Assembly (NCBI RefSeq): GCF_014638275.1
Contig: NZ_BMFJ01000005.1
Span: forward strand, 1-64,000
Source of the DNA: Primorskyibacter flagellatus
GTDB lineage: Bacteria; Pseudomonadota; Alphaproteobacteria; Rhodobacterales; Rhodobacteraceae
DNA length: 64,000 nucleotides
Direction: 5' to 3'
Shown here piece after piece: positions 1 through 9,235 of the stretch. The position numbers and the translations under genes were made by a program. Each line of letters opens with the position of its first letter. The stretch's first letter is position 1. The notes under the pieces are model-generated. The model worked only from the letters and a program-made list of their open reading frames with translations, made no database searches and was not told where the DNA came from.

Positions 1-179
1 TGCTTCCGTTTCGACATCTCTGATCTCCTTCTCGTCGAAGATCAGCAGACTGCAAATCATAGCTTATGTCAGTGTCCGAATTTCGGGGGGTAGCTCAAGC
101 AAAGTCCCGCATTGCTGCCTATTCGCGAAAACAGGGCCAAAGGTTGCTTCCTTGATCCAAGCCGAGATCGAACCGGGGC

Positions 180-1091
180 CTAAGCCCCGATCCTCTTGAT
201 GCGGATTCCGAGCTTGCGGGCCTTGTCGACGATGTTCTCTGTGATGCCCGAACCGGGCGTGGCAATCAGACCCTGCGGTATGGTCTCGAGCATCTTGTCG
301 TTGCGCTTGAAAGGGGCGGCCTTGCCGTGGCTTTTCCAGTCGGGTTTGAAGACCACCTGGGTGACACCTCGGGTATCTGCCCAGCGGGCGGCGATCATTT
401 CGGCGCCTTTGGGCGTGCCGCCGTGCAGAAGCACCATGTCGGGGTATTTCGCAAAGGTGGCATCGAGGACGGACCAGATCAGATCGTAGGCGTGATAGTC
501 CCCGCCTGAGAAGGCGATCCGCGTGCCTTCGGGGCAGTGCACCTCGGTCTCCTTGCGGCGTTTGGCAGAGAGATAGGCCCGGCTATCCACCACGGCGGAG
601 GTGAGACCACGATGGGAGACCTTGGATCCTGTCCGGGGCAGCCAGGGCGAGCCCGTGGCGGCCGAGAAATGGTCCACGGCGAGATCGCGCATCTGCTCGA
701 AGGCGTCGCGATGGTCCCAGAGCTTCAACCCGATCATCTGGAGGCGCTCGAGCTCGACCGAGGCGACCTCGGAGCCGTCTTGGATCGCAAGGCTTTCCCG
801 GACCTCGAATTCGTTGTCGTCGAGGAGCTTCTGGATATGGGTCAGCCGGCGATGGAAGATCGAGGTGAGGGACCAGAGCATCTCTTCGAGATTGTCTTCC
901 AACTGGCTGCCGGTGAGGAGGCCGATGGTGGTGTCAAAGAGGGTCGCCATGGCGAGTTCGACCTCATCTGGCTGGGGCAGGGGGCGATGATCGGTCTCGC
1001 CGGGCCTCGGCGTTGCGCCGTGAAGTGCCAGGTGGTCGAGGATGGCGGAGGTTACGCCGGTTTCTTCTTGGATGTCTGTCTGATGGGGCAT
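180..1091 (-). CDS. DUF2493 domain-containing protein
   Basis: A protein of 304 residues whose C-terminal part, from about residue 188 (RIAFSGGDYHAYD, then LLHGGTPKGAE and TPGSGITENIV), matches the DUF2493 family, a Rossmann-like fold of the SLOG superfamily thought to bind nucleotide-type ligands. The N-terminal 180 residues are mostly helical and match no domain I recognise. The ATG at 1091 is chosen because AGAGGA precedes it at normal spacing; a longer frame to 1301 reads through low-complexity Arg/Pro-rich sequence and is unlikely. It is the last gene of a minus-strand run with the Toprim and helicase genes, a set common on alphaproteobacterial plasmids and integrative elements. A GC hairpin (174-189) spans its stop codon. 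Biochemical role unknown. Confidence 0.8.
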   Translation of the reverse strand: MPHQTDIQEETGVTSAILDHLALHGATPRPGETDHRPLPQPDEVELAMATLFDTTIGLLTGSQLEDNLEEMLWSLTSIFHRRLTHIQKLLDDNEFEVRESLAIQDGSEVASVELERLQMIGLKLWDHRDAFEQMRDLAVDHFSAATGSPWLPRTGSKVSHRGLTSAVVDSRAYLSAKRRKETEVHCPEGTRIAFSGGDYHAYDLIWSVLDATFAKYPDMVLLHGGTPKGAEMIAARWADTRGVTQVVFKPDWKSHGKAAPFKRNDKMLETIPQGLIATPGSGITENIVDKARKLGIRIKRIGA

Positions 1092-1403
1092 TGTCTGGTT
1101 CCTCTGATTGATCTGACCCGATTTGGATGGGGCGATATCAGGACCGGCGGCGACCGGGCCGCATCCGCCAGGATCGAAGCGCAGCGGAGAATGTGACCCG
1201 GGCCGGAAAATTGTTCCCGCGAGGAATGAGCCGACGCGGCCACGCGGCGGGGCAGGGGAATTTTCTGGTTCGGGGCGCATTGCTGCCCGGGCGAGGGGCA
1301 CTCAGCCCCGACCCGCCGGTCCATCGCTCCCCTTATCCAAACGGGATCAGATCGAGACCGCGGAACCTTTGCCCCGTCGATCATCACGCGAGGAAGCTGG
1401 CAC

Positions 1404-2450
1404 TCAACCGTCCCCGATCTCCAGACCTTGCGCTTTCATGGCCTCAAACAGGGACCGGCGCAGCGCATCCCTGCCAAACGCCCGCAGATCGTCGTTGAAA
1501 TCGCCCATGCTTGGCACGAGATCACCACAGTCAATTCCAAGAGATTCCAATTGGTTACGCAATCTCATTGATGCGTTACGTCCCGCTTCGTCATTGTCCC
1601 GCGCGATCCAGATGCGCTGGATGCCCGGCGGCGGGATGAAGAGACCGAGATGGGTGGCGGTGAGACAGGACGCGAGGTCGAACTCGGGGAAAGCGGTGCC
1701 AACTGAGAGGGTGTTCTCGAGACCTTCGCCGACGATGAGATCAGAGCGCGCCTTGCCGGACCAGAAGCGGATGGCATGGCCATGCAGTTGCCCGAGGATC
1801 CGTTTTGGGCTCTCGATTGCGGCCAAGCCGCCCGTGGACGGGTCGAGATAGGTGCGCGCGCAGCCGGTGATCTGGCCCCGATTGTCGGTGATCTTTGCCA
1901 GCAGGGCAGGAGTCCTTTGCGGCGGATCGGCGTCGTCCTCGCCCCACCGCAGGAAGACCCGCGGGTGATAACGGAGGGCAGGTCCAAGCCGTGTGATACC
2001 GCGCCCCTGAAGATAGGTGGCGGCCAATGTGCCAAGCACCGGTTTGCCTGCCGCGAATAGTTTGCGCGCCCGCGCGCTGCGATTGCTGGAATCTGCATCC
2101 GGGCGCTCAGATTTTCGTGGCTCTCGTGGCTCGGCAGGGCAGGGGGCCTCGCCGAGAAAGGACCGGGCCTCCCTCAGCGTTTCCTTGAGCGAGACCGACC
2201 CAAGCCGTTCATGCAGCAGATCAATCAGATCGCCATATTCACCCGTCGCGTAATCGACCCAGGCGCCAGCCTTGCGCCCATCCTGCGAATGGAGCCTAAT
2301 GGCGAGGCTTTGCCCTTTGGCGCCCGAGGTGTCGCCGACCTGCCAATAGGTCCCCCGCTTGCGCCCCTCTGGAAAATACTGGCGGCAGAAACTCTCGGCA
2401 CGGGTCGCTAGATCGGCCGAGAGGTCTGCGATGCTGCGCTGCGCACTCAT
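1404..2450 (-). CDS. Toprim domain-containing protein (plasmid/ICE primase-like)
   Basis: A 348-residue protein with a Toprim fold in its C-terminal half: the acidic motif IVGEGLEN lies near residue 240 and the DxD-type motif IARDNDEAG near residue 283, the usual metal-binding positions of primases and topoisomerases. The N-terminal part (GTYWQVGDTSG, then GAWVDYATGEYGDLIDLL) resembles the region before Toprim domains in plasmid-encoded proteins of this kind. No zinc ribbon is apparent. Its ATG overlaps the stop of the upstream helicase fragment (ATGA), so the two were translationally coupled. A role in DNA processing of a mobile element is inferred from the family and neighbours, not shown. 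Confidence 0.85.
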   Translation of the reverse strand: MSAQRSIADLSADLATRAESFCRQYFPEGRKRGTYWQVGDTSGAKGQSLAIRLHSQDGRKAGAWVDYATGEYGDLIDLLHERLGSVSLKETLREARSFLGEAPCPAEPREPRKSERPDADSSNRSARARKLFAAGKPVLGTLAATYLQGRGITRLGPALRYHPRVFLRWGEDDADPPQRTPALLAKITDNRGQITGCARTYLDPSTGGLAAIESPKRILGQLHGHAIRFWSGKARSDLIVGEGLENTLSVGTAFPEFDLASCLTATHLGLFIPPPGIQRIWIARDNDEAGRNASMRLRNQLESLGIDCGDLVPSMGDFNDDLRAFGRDALRRSLFEAMKAQGLEIGDG

Positions 2451-5122
2451 GCGGCGGTATCCGCAGCGCTTGCGCCAACTGGATGCTCGGCAAGCACCCG
2501 CGCCAGCACGTCAATGCCGTCCACCGGAATGAACACCCGCGTCTTCCACTGGATCACCTCGGTGAAGCAGCCCATGGCTTTCAATCCGGACAGGGCCGCG
2601 CCCGAGGCGCCAATGAGTTCAAGTCTCGGCTGCCCCATGACGAGCGACCTGCGCAGCTGGTAGCCGCCGAGGAGGTTCAGGGGCGTCCTGGCCTCCATCA
2701 CGGCCGCGAGCACCTCCTGCGGCGACATCTCGATCTTGCAGTCGAGCCCAAGGCGCGCATAGACATTGAGAAGCTGCTCCTGGCTGACCAGACGGCCGAT
2801 GGCGCGTTCCCCGTCCTCGGTCTGCAGACGATAGATGCGCATGTTATCGGCAGGCAGCCGGTCCCAGATCGGCAGAAGAAGCCCGCAGATCAGCGTGATC
2901 TTCGAGGTGGTGAACTCCGGAACGGCGTCGACCTCGGCCTGCCAGAGATGCTCAAACATCGCGTCATCGATCTCCTCCCAATGCGAGGTCGAAAATTCGC
3001 CGAGCGGGAGGATTTCGGTTCCCATGGGCCGCAGCAGTTTCACCCGCAGGATCGGAACACCATCCTCGTCCATGAAAGCCGGCGCATTGACCATCAACGC
3101 CGCGCGCTTGGAGGACTTGTTCCAGCAGAGCGTCGCGCCGTCCGTTTTTGCGCAGATCGATTTGATCCGGGGCAGGGTGAGCGGGTCATTGCGATCGGTG
3201 CGCTCGACGGTGAGCGCGGTCGCCGTCGCGCCCGTCGCCTCATGCTCGAAGATCACCTTGCGATCGACGATCTCGAACTTTTCGGCGCGCAGGGTCTCGA
3301 GGCCGACGTCCAGCGTGCCCGCCTGGCGCGCATCTTCGATGATGGCCGAAAGGAAGGTGCCGAAGGCCTCGAAGATCGCGTCCTGCATGTCGATCCGGAG
3401 CGCCAGGCAACGGTTCAGGAACTGCTGGATCGGCGGCAGATTTTCTTTCATCGTGCCATCCGCCTCGTCGAGCGTCAGCCCGGTCATCTCCTGAAACTTC
3501 GTATAGGAGCAGGCATCGATCTTGCCCGCGCGCAGCTTGTAGAAAAACTGCCGCAGCGCCGCCCGCGCATAGGGGCTTTCGAGGTTGTCCTCAGCACGGA
3601 ACATGTTCTGCCCGCCGGTCTCGCGTTGCCCCTTGGTGATAGCACCCAGCGTGTCGAGGCGGCGGGCGATGGTGGAGAGAAACCGCTTCTCACCTTTCAC
3701 GTTTGTGGCGACGGGGCGGAAGAGCGGCGGCTGCGCTTGATTGGTGCGGTTGGTGCGCCCCAGCCCCTGGATCGCATTGTCGGCTTTCCAACCAGGCTCG
3801 AGCAGGTAATGCACACGGAGGCGTTGGTTCTTAGCACCGAGATCAGCATGGTAGCTGCGCCCCGTGCCACCGGCATCGGAGAAGATCAGGATGCGCTTGG
3901 CATCATCCATGAAGGCTTGGGTTTCTCCGAGGTTGGAGGAGGCAGGGCGGTTTTCGACCTTGAGCCGCCCTTCAAGGGTTTTCACGATGCGCCGCTTGCG
4001 CCCCGTGACCTCGGCCACCGCGTCCCCGCCGAAATGCCAGAGGATCTGGTCGAGCGCGCCCTGCACCGGGGCGAGCGCGCCCAGATGTTCGATCAGATCG
4101 TCCCGCCGCCGCTCCGCCTCGCGGCAGATGATGGGGTTGCCACTCGCATCGACAGCGGGGCGCGAACGCAGATCGCCATTCTCGTCGGTGAAGGGCTCGA
4201 AGAACTGCGTCGGGAAGCTGTGCATCAGGTAGTCCATGATGTTCTCCCTCGGCGTGAAATCGACCTGCAGGTCGTCCCAATCCGAGGGCGGGATCTCCTC
4301 GAGGCGGCGTTCCATGACCGCCTCGCTGGTCGAGACCACCTGAATCACCGCCGAATGACCCGCTGCCAGGTCCGCCTCGATGGCGCGGATCAGCGAGGGG
4401 CATTTCATTGCGGTGATGAGATGGTTGAAGAAACGCTGCTTGTTGCTCTCAAAGGCCGAGCGGGCGGCGGATTTTGCCTGAGCGTTCAAAGTTCCAGTCT
4501 CGGAGGAAATACCCGAGGCATGAAGGGCCGCCTCGAGGTTGGTGTGGATGATCTGATAGGCATCGGCGTAACTGTCGTAGATCGCGACCTGGGCGGGGGT
4601 CAGCTCATGCACCAGCATCTCGTATTCGACCCCGGCATAGGAGAGCGAGCGTGCCAGATACAGCCCGAGCGCTTTCAGGTCGCGCGAGATCATCTCCATT
4701 GCGGCAATACCCCCGGCCTCCATCGCGGCGACAAATTCGGCCCGCGCCACGAAGGGGAAATCCCCGGTGCCCCAAAGCCCGAGGCGGGTGGCATAGGCGA
4801 GATTGCCGACCACAGTGGCGCCGGTGGCCGAGACATAGAGGACGCGGGCATCTGGCACGGCATTTTGCAGCGCGAGGCCGGCAAGACCTTGCTGCGACGC
4901 CTTTTTGTCGCCGCGATCGGACTTTTCGCCGGCGGCATTCGCCATGGCGTGGCTTTCGTCGAAAGCGATAACCCCGTCGAACCCTTCGCCCAGCCAGGAC
5001 GTCACCTGGTCGAGCCGCGACGCCTTCCCTTCGCGTTCGGCGGAACGCAGAGTCGCGTAAGTGACAAAGAGGATGCCTTCGGACTGAACCGCCCCGGGTT
5101 TACCGGAGAGTTTGAGGTTCAA
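2447..5122 (-). pseudogene. strawberry-notch-type helicase, 5'-truncated
   Basis: About 890 codons of an SF2-type helicase of the bacterial strawberry-notch family. Visible motifs are the DExH box AFDESHAMAN (residues 54-62 of the fragment), SATGATVVGN, and a motif VI-like QGLGRTNRTNQ near residue 450. Family members on plasmids and ICEs are usually around 1,400 residues and carry an N-terminal methyltransferase-like part and the Walker A motif; both are missing here. The open frame begins directly after the stop codon of an IS3 transposase fragment, and the only start codon available is a TTG with no ribosome binding site, so this is a broken gene rather than a short variant. The rest of the frame is intact, which suggests recent disruption. 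Confidence 0.85.
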
Positions 5123-5641
5123 TAGTTATGCCGCTTTCTCAGTGGCGCTCAAGTCTGCGAAGAATGCCTCCTCTGCTTCTTGTGGCGTGACATATCCGAT
5201 GGCGCTGTGGAGGCGCTCGGTGTTGTACCAGGAGACCCACTTCAGCGTTTCCCATTCGACTTGTCCGACCGACTTCCATGGGCCGAGGAAGTTGATGACC
5301 TCGGTCTTGAACAGGCCGATGATGCTTTCAGTCAGGGCGTTATCATAAGAATCCCCGACGCTGCCGACAGACGTGTCGATGCCGGCCTCAGCCAGACGCT
5401 CAGTGTACTTGATCGACAGGTATTGCGATCCGCGATCCGAATGATGGATCAGCTTGTCTGCCCCGGACGGCGCCCGCTGGCAGATGGCCTGGTTCAGGGC
5501 GTCGAGAACAAAGCCTGTGGTCATTGAAGTCGCCACGCGCCAGCCGACAATCTTGCGGGCAAAGACGTCGATGACGAAAGCGACGTAGACCATCCCTTGC
5601 CAGCTTGAGACATAGGTGAAATCTGACACCCAGAGCTGATA
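5123..5641 (-). mobile_element. IS3-family element, remnant
   Basis: The 3' part of an IS3-type insertion sequence, bounded on one side by the helicase fragment and on the other exactly by the terminal repeat of the IS256 element at 5642. orfA and the N-terminal half of orfB are gone. The outer end could not be fixed by an inverted repeat because the partner end is missing; the boundary at about 5123 is placed just beyond the transposase stop codon. Confidence 0.75.
5126..5641 (-). pseudogene. IS3-family transposase OrfB, C-terminal fragment
   Basis: About 171 codons of the rve-type integrase core. All three catalytic acidic positions are recognisable: the Asp in WVSDFTYV, the Asp in HHSDRGSQY and the Glu in DNALTESI, followed by the usual C-terminal WYNTERLHSAIGYVTPQEAE. 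The N-terminal helix-turn-helix half is missing because the frame runs straight into the IS256 terminal repeat; the reading frame is intact up to 5641 (codons for YQLWV). No start codon remains other than an internal GTG at 5629, so this is not expected to make active transposase. Confidence 0.85.
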
Positions 5642-5662
5642 GTGTCCCGGGAAATGGTGTAA
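5642..5662 (+). repeat. IS256 element terminal inverted repeat, left
   Basis: Sequence gtgtcccgggaaatggtgtaa (21 bp). It pairs with the reverse complement of 7039-7059 at 15 of 21 positions: GTGTCCC at the outside and TGGTGTAA at the inside match exactly, with six unmatched bases between. Confidence 0.85.
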
Positions 5663-5692
5663 CTTTGCTCTTCGGCCTTGGCTTGGCCGCAG

Positions 5693-6904
5693 TTACAGGG
5701 CGGCGATCTTCGCCGGGTCCATGGGGTCAGTGTCGCAAATGGCGGCGACGGTTTCCAGTGTCATGTAGCGCCGCGTGATCGCCCACTCATCGTTTTGCTC
5801 CAGCATCAGCGCTCCGACCAGACGCGTCACCGCGGCCTCGTTCGGAAAGATTCCGACGACGTTGGTCCGGCGCTTGATCTCTTTATTCAAGCGCTCAAGC
5901 GGATTCGTCGAATGGATTTTCGGCCAATGATCCTTGGGGAAGCCCTTGTAGGCCAGGACGTCCTCTTCGGCACGGCGCATCAACTCGGCGAGCTTTGGAT
6001 GGCGTGGTTCGAACGCGTCGATCAGCTTGGTCCAGTGGTCTTTCGAGGCCGCGAGCGTGTCCTGGTCGAAGGCGGTCCGGAGCGCCGCGGTGACGATCGG
6101 GCGGTCCTTCTTGCCGACGCAGGCTAGCGCATTGCGCATGAAATGCACGCGACAGCGCTGGACGGTCGCGCCGAGCACCTTGGCGGCTGCAGCCTTCAGG
6201 CCCTTGTGATCGTCGGCGATGATCAGACGGTTGCCGCGCAGGCCGCGATCCGCGAGAGAGCGCAGGAACTCGTCCCAAAAGACCTCCGCCTCGCTGGGCT
6301 GGACGGCGATGCCCAAGACCTCGCGGCGGCCGTCCAGGTTGACCGCCACGGCCACTATGGCCGCGACACTGACGATCCGGCCGCCGCGGCGCACCTTGAT
6401 GTAGGTAGCGTCGAGCCACAGGTAGGGCCATTCGCCTTCCAGCGGGCGGTTCAGGAACGCGTCGACCCGTTCGTCGATCTCGCCGCAGAGCCGCGAGACC
6501 TGGCTTTTCGACACGCCGGTCATGCCCATCGCCCTGACGAGGTCGTCCACCGAGCGGGTCGACAGGCCTTGGACATAGGCCTCCTGAATGACCGCCGTCA
6601 TCGCCTTCTCCGCCGCCCGGCGCGGCTCCAGGAACTCGGGAAAATAGCGGCCCTTGCGCAGCTTCGGGATCTTCACATCGACCCGGCCTGCACGCGTCTC
6701 CCAGGCCCGGGACCGGTATCCGTTCCGGCGGTTCACACGGTCGTCGCTGCGTTCGTGCGCGCCGGCGCCGCAGAGCTGGTCGACATCCAGCGCCATGAGC
6801 CGGTCGGCAACAAACCCGAGCATCTCGGCCAGCAGGTGGGTGTCGGACGTCTCCGACAAAAGCGCGCGCAAGGCTGCGGTCTCTGATAGGCTGTCTTTGG
6901 TCAC
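5693..6904 (-). CDS. IS256-family transposase
   Basis: A full-length 403-residue mutator-type transposase. The DDE residues are visible as the Asp in LWLDATYIKV (about residue 163), the Asp pair in IIADDHKG (about 230), and the Glu in STNPLERLNKEIKRR (about 335). The CxxH-like segment QRCRVHFMRNAL between the second Asp and the Glu is typical of the family. No frameshift or internal stop is present, so the element may still be mobile. It reads on the minus strand, antiparallel to nothing essential, and is the only complete transposase in the window. Confidence 0.95.
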   Translation of the reverse strand: MTKDSLSETAALRALLSETSDTHLLAEMLGFVADRLMALDVDQLCGAGAHERSDDRVNRRNGYRSRAWETRAGRVDVKIPKLRKGRYFPEFLEPRRAAEKAMTAVIQEAYVQGLSTRSVDDLVRAMGMTGVSKSQVSRLCGEIDERVDAFLNRPLEGEWPYLWLDATYIKVRRGGRIVSVAAIVAVAVNLDGRREVLGIAVQPSEAEVFWDEFLRSLADRGLRGNRLIIADDHKGLKAAAAKVLGATVQRCRVHFMRNALACVGKKDRPIVTAALRTAFDQDTLAASKDHWTKLIDAFEPRHPKLAELMRRAEEDVLAYKGFPKDHWPKIHSTNPLERLNKEIKRRTNVVGIFPNEAAVTRLVGALMLEQNDEWAITRRYMTLETVAAICDTDPMDPAKIAAL

Positions 6905-7038
6905 GGTTGATCTCCTCGGTCATCGGTCAGGTCGGCAAACCGAACCTTAGCCGAAGAACAACCGTGGCCGCCAAGCGACCCACGCGGGCCTCGCTTCGCT
7001 ACGCGAAGGCTCCGCTCAGCCCGCGCTACCGGCGGGCA

Positions 7039-7059
7039 TTACACCAACCGTTGGGACAC
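7039..7059 (-). repeat. IS256 element terminal inverted repeat, right
   Basis: Right end of the IS256 element, ttacaccaaccgttgggacac, the imperfect inverted partner of 5642-5662. Downstream, 7060-7137 (78 bp up to the GST stop codon) holds no recognisable gene or repeat. Confidence 0.85.
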
Positions 7060-7137
7060 TGCTTCATGTCTAAATCTGATAGCGGGCCGATCGCCGGACG
7101 TGATGCAGATCGTTCAATCATCGCGGCGAGCGCGATG

Positions 7138-7785
7138 TCAGGCGAAGAGCGCAAGAAGCGGTGCTACGGCCTTCTGCCAGCTGTCACGCGCTTCAAGCCG
7201 GCCGATCCAGCCCGCGATTCTGGGGAATTCGTCCAGCGAAATCCCCGCTTGGTCGCGATACATGAATGTGGTCGCCAGATAGAAGTCGGCAAGGCTGAGT
7301 GCGCCTGCAATCCAATCCTTATCGTCGAGTCCGGTTTCCAGAACGGCAAGGAACTGATCGGTGGCTTTCCGTTCCACTTCGACCACAGTAGGATCAGGAT
7401 CGCCCATGCCGAATTTCTCTTTGAGGAACAGCTCAAAGGACAACTTCTGCATCGCCGGGCCAAGGTGGATGGCTTGCCACCAGGCCCACTGATCGACGAG
7501 GGCCCGCGTCTTGAGGCCATCAGGATAGAGCCCTGCCTCGGGCCGGATCCCGGCCAGATAGGCACAGATCGCCCGGGACTCCCAGAGCACGAAATTCCCG
7601 TCCTCCAAAACAGGCACCTTTGCATTTGAATTGCGGGCAAGAAATTCCGCCGCGCGGTTGTCCCCGGCACGGATGTCGACCTCGACGATTTCGAGTTCCA
7701 CGCCCAGTTCGTGCGCCACCGCCCGTACACGCAGCGCATTCGGTGAGAAGTTCGCGTTGTAAAGCCTCATGACATTTTCCAGCAT
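7138..7785 (-). CDS. glutathione S-transferase family protein
   Basis: A 215-residue cytosolic GST. The N-terminal thioredoxin-like domain has MRLYNANFSPNALRVRAVAHELG, with a Ser-Pro at the glutathione-activating region, and the cis-Pro/ESRAI element NAKVPVLEDGNFVLWESRAI that binds the glutathione gamma-glutamyl part. The helical C-terminal domain ends in the usual GALSLADFYLATT capping motif. The start at 7785 shares a base with the upstream stop (TAATG); an in-frame ATG at 7770 (MRLYN) fits the family start equally well. It is last in a minus-strand operon of redox and detoxification genes facing an HxlR regulator. The substrate is unknown; a reactive electrophile such as a quinone or aldehyde is inferred from the context. 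Confidence 0.9.
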   Translation of the reverse strand: MLENVMRLYNANFSPNALRVRAVAHELGVELEIVEVDIRAGDNRAAEFLARNSNAKVPVLEDGNFVLWESRAICAYLAGIRPEAGLYPDGLKTRALVDQWAWWQAIHLGPAMQKLSFELFLKEKFGMGDPDPTVVEVERKATDQFLAVLETGLDDKDWIAGALSLADFYLATTFMYRDQAGISLDEFPRIAGWIGRLEARDSWQKAVAPLLALFA

Positions 7786-8687
7786 TATTGTTCCTGCGGC
7801 GCCTGAAGAAGCGCCGCGCGGTTAGCGGCCAGGAAATCGGCCACCGACTGTCCGGGCTTGCCGGTGAGCGATTCGAGATCGCCGCTGGCCACATCGAGAT
7901 AGCCCTGCGCGATTGCTTCGTCGAAGGAGGCAAAGACCCTCGCCATGAACTCCGGCAGTCCATTTGCGATCATCGCCTGCACCAGATCCTCGGCGGGCAG
8001 GGCGACATAGGGGATTTCCTTACCCGCAATTTCGGACAAGATCGCCGCGACCTCGGCCTGGCTGACCGTCTCCGGCCCGGTGATATCGAGGGTCTTCCTT
8101 CCCGTAGCTTTCATTAGCGCCGCGGCTGCGGCACGGGCGCAATCCGCGCGTGTCACATATCCGGTCTTGCCATCTGCTGCGGCGGAGAAATGCGTGCCCA
8201 TGGCGACGCTCTGCTGGCCGCCCATCAACAGAAAGTCGGTGTACATATTGTTGCGCAGGATCGAATGATCCGCCCCACTTTCCGTGATCAGCTTCTCGGT
8301 CCCTTCGTGGTCTTGAGCGAATCCGATTGGACTTTCCGCGACTGGGCCTGCGAAGGAGGTATAGACGATGTGGTCGATACCTACCGTCTTGGCCGCAGCA
8401 ATCGCATTGGAATGAGCTGCGAGCCGCTTGCCCGGCTCCAGATCGTCGGTGGAGATGATGAGGAGACGCTTGCCGCCCGCGAAGGCTGCTTCAAGAGAAG
8501 CCGGGTCGTTGAAATCGCCCTCGCGCGCCTCGACTCTTTTTCCCGCCAGATCGGCAAGCTTGTCGGGAGTGCGCGAGATCGCGATGACCGGCCCGGCACC
8601 TGCCTGAACCAGCAGGTCGACCACCTGCCGGCCAAGTTGTCCGGACGCGCCGGTCACGATGAAGGGGCCGTTCTGGATGTTGGACAT
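7785..8687 (-). CDS. NmrA-like NAD(P)H-binding oxidoreductase
   Basis: A 300-residue atypical short-chain dehydrogenase of the NmrA/QOR2 type. It begins with a Rossmann motif TGASGQLGRQVVD near residues 9-21 and has the characteristic NmrA-family pattern FAGGKRLLIISTDDLEPGKR, where the second nucleotide contact lies. QOR2-type relatives reduce quinones with NADPH, and some family members are redox sensors without catalysis. The ATG at 8687 is preferred because AGAGAGA lies just upstream; ten further codons upstream have no ribosome binding site. Its position between the GST and a dioxygenase supports a role in quinone or electrophile reduction, which is inference. Confidence 0.88.
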   Translation of the reverse strand: MSNIQNGPFIVTGASGQLGRQVVDLLVQAGAGPVIAISRTPDKLADLAGKRVEAREGDFNDPASLEAAFAGGKRLLIISTDDLEPGKRLAAHSNAIAAAKTVGIDHIVYTSFAGPVAESPIGFAQDHEGTEKLITESGADHSILRNNMYTDFLLMGGQQSVAMGTHFSAAADGKTGYVTRADCARAAAAALMKATGRKTLDITGPETVSQAEVAAILSEIAGKEIPYVALPAEDLVQAMIANGLPEFMARVFASFDEAIAQGYLDVASGDLESLTGKPGQSVADFLAANRAALLQAPQEQ

Positions 8688-8729
8688 GGTATCTCTCTTA
8701 TCTTGATATTTCTGCAAGCGCGCTTGCGA

Positions 8730-9227
8730 TCAATCGTGGATTTGGGTGGGGGCGGGATTCGCCAGCTTGCCGCGCGCGAAACCCCAGCTTGTGGTCAGGA
8801 TTTTGATCATCACATCGACCTCTGCCTCATCGCGTGGAGCAAAGGCCATGATCGCATTGGCCGGGATGTATCCGGCCGAGGCCATCGGGTGCTGTTCGCC
8901 CCATCCCTTCGCGATGAGTTCCTCAATCGCCGGCAGCGGCAGCATCATGTGCGACGAACCGTCATAGGCGGGATGCACATGCGCAAATTCGCGTCCGATC
9001 ATGAAGGCTTCGCGCGGGCCGCAGGCATGCGGCCGCGGCAGGACTAATGCCTCGGCGCCGGGGACCGAAATACCCGATCGGCAACGCTCGACGAAGGGCA
9101 GGGCGAAGGCCTTCTGCTTGAACAATGCGTGAATCTCGGCCGAGGAGTTCTGCGACACTTGCTCATGCGGGGCGCACTCGGTGGCTTCGGGGCGCGGACC
9201 CTGCCGCAAAGGAAGTTCGAAGCACAT
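8730..9227 (-). CDS. luciferase-domain (DUF5519-like) protein
   Basis: A 165-residue soluble protein. The segment HVHPAYDGSSHMMLPLPAIEELIAKGWGEQHP followed by AFAPRDEAEVDVMIKIL resembles the small luciferase-domain family found in proteobacteria and actinobacteria, whose function is unknown despite the name. The ATG at 9227 begins MCFELPLRQGP; the longer frame to 9392 is Arg-rich antisense of the dioxygenase gene and is rejected. Eight bases separate it from the dioxygenase stop, so it is co-transcribed. The family assignment rests on memory of the conserved HP and GW motifs and is moderate. Confidence 0.6.
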   Translation of the reverse strand: MCFELPLRQGPRPEATECAPHEQVSQNSSAEIHALFKQKAFALPFVERCRSGISVPGAEALVLPRPHACGPREAFMIGREFAHVHPAYDGSSHMMLPLPAIEELIAKGWGEQHPMASAGYIPANAIMAFAPRDEAEVDVMIKILTTSWGFARGKLANPAPTQIHD

Positions 9228-9235
9228 ATCTGGTC

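Larger units (their letters stand above)
5642..7059 (-). mobile_element. IS256-family insertion sequence, complete
   Basis: A 1,418-bp element with one full-length transposase gene and imperfect 21-bp terminal inverted repeats at 5642-5662 and 7039-7059. The 9 bp flanking each end (gagctgata and tgcttcatg) do not match, so no target duplication is visible. That is consistent with a deletion or recombination next to the element after insertion. It interrupts the IS3 fragment on its left. Confidence 0.88.

Noticed and set aside
1..60. Possible start of a minus-strand gene (ATG at 60, reading MICSLLIFDEKEIRDVETEA and leaving the window)
   Set aside because: Only 20 codons are visible and no ribosome binding site precedes the ATG, so it cannot be told from chance. 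The rest of 1-173 shows nothing recognisable.
2483..5125. 880-codon plus-strand open frame opposite the helicase fragment
   Set aside because: It mirrors the helicase frame, has no recognisable domain and a Arg/His/Gly-rich composition typical of antisense reading in GC-rich DNA; the helicase motifs are unambiguous on the other strand.
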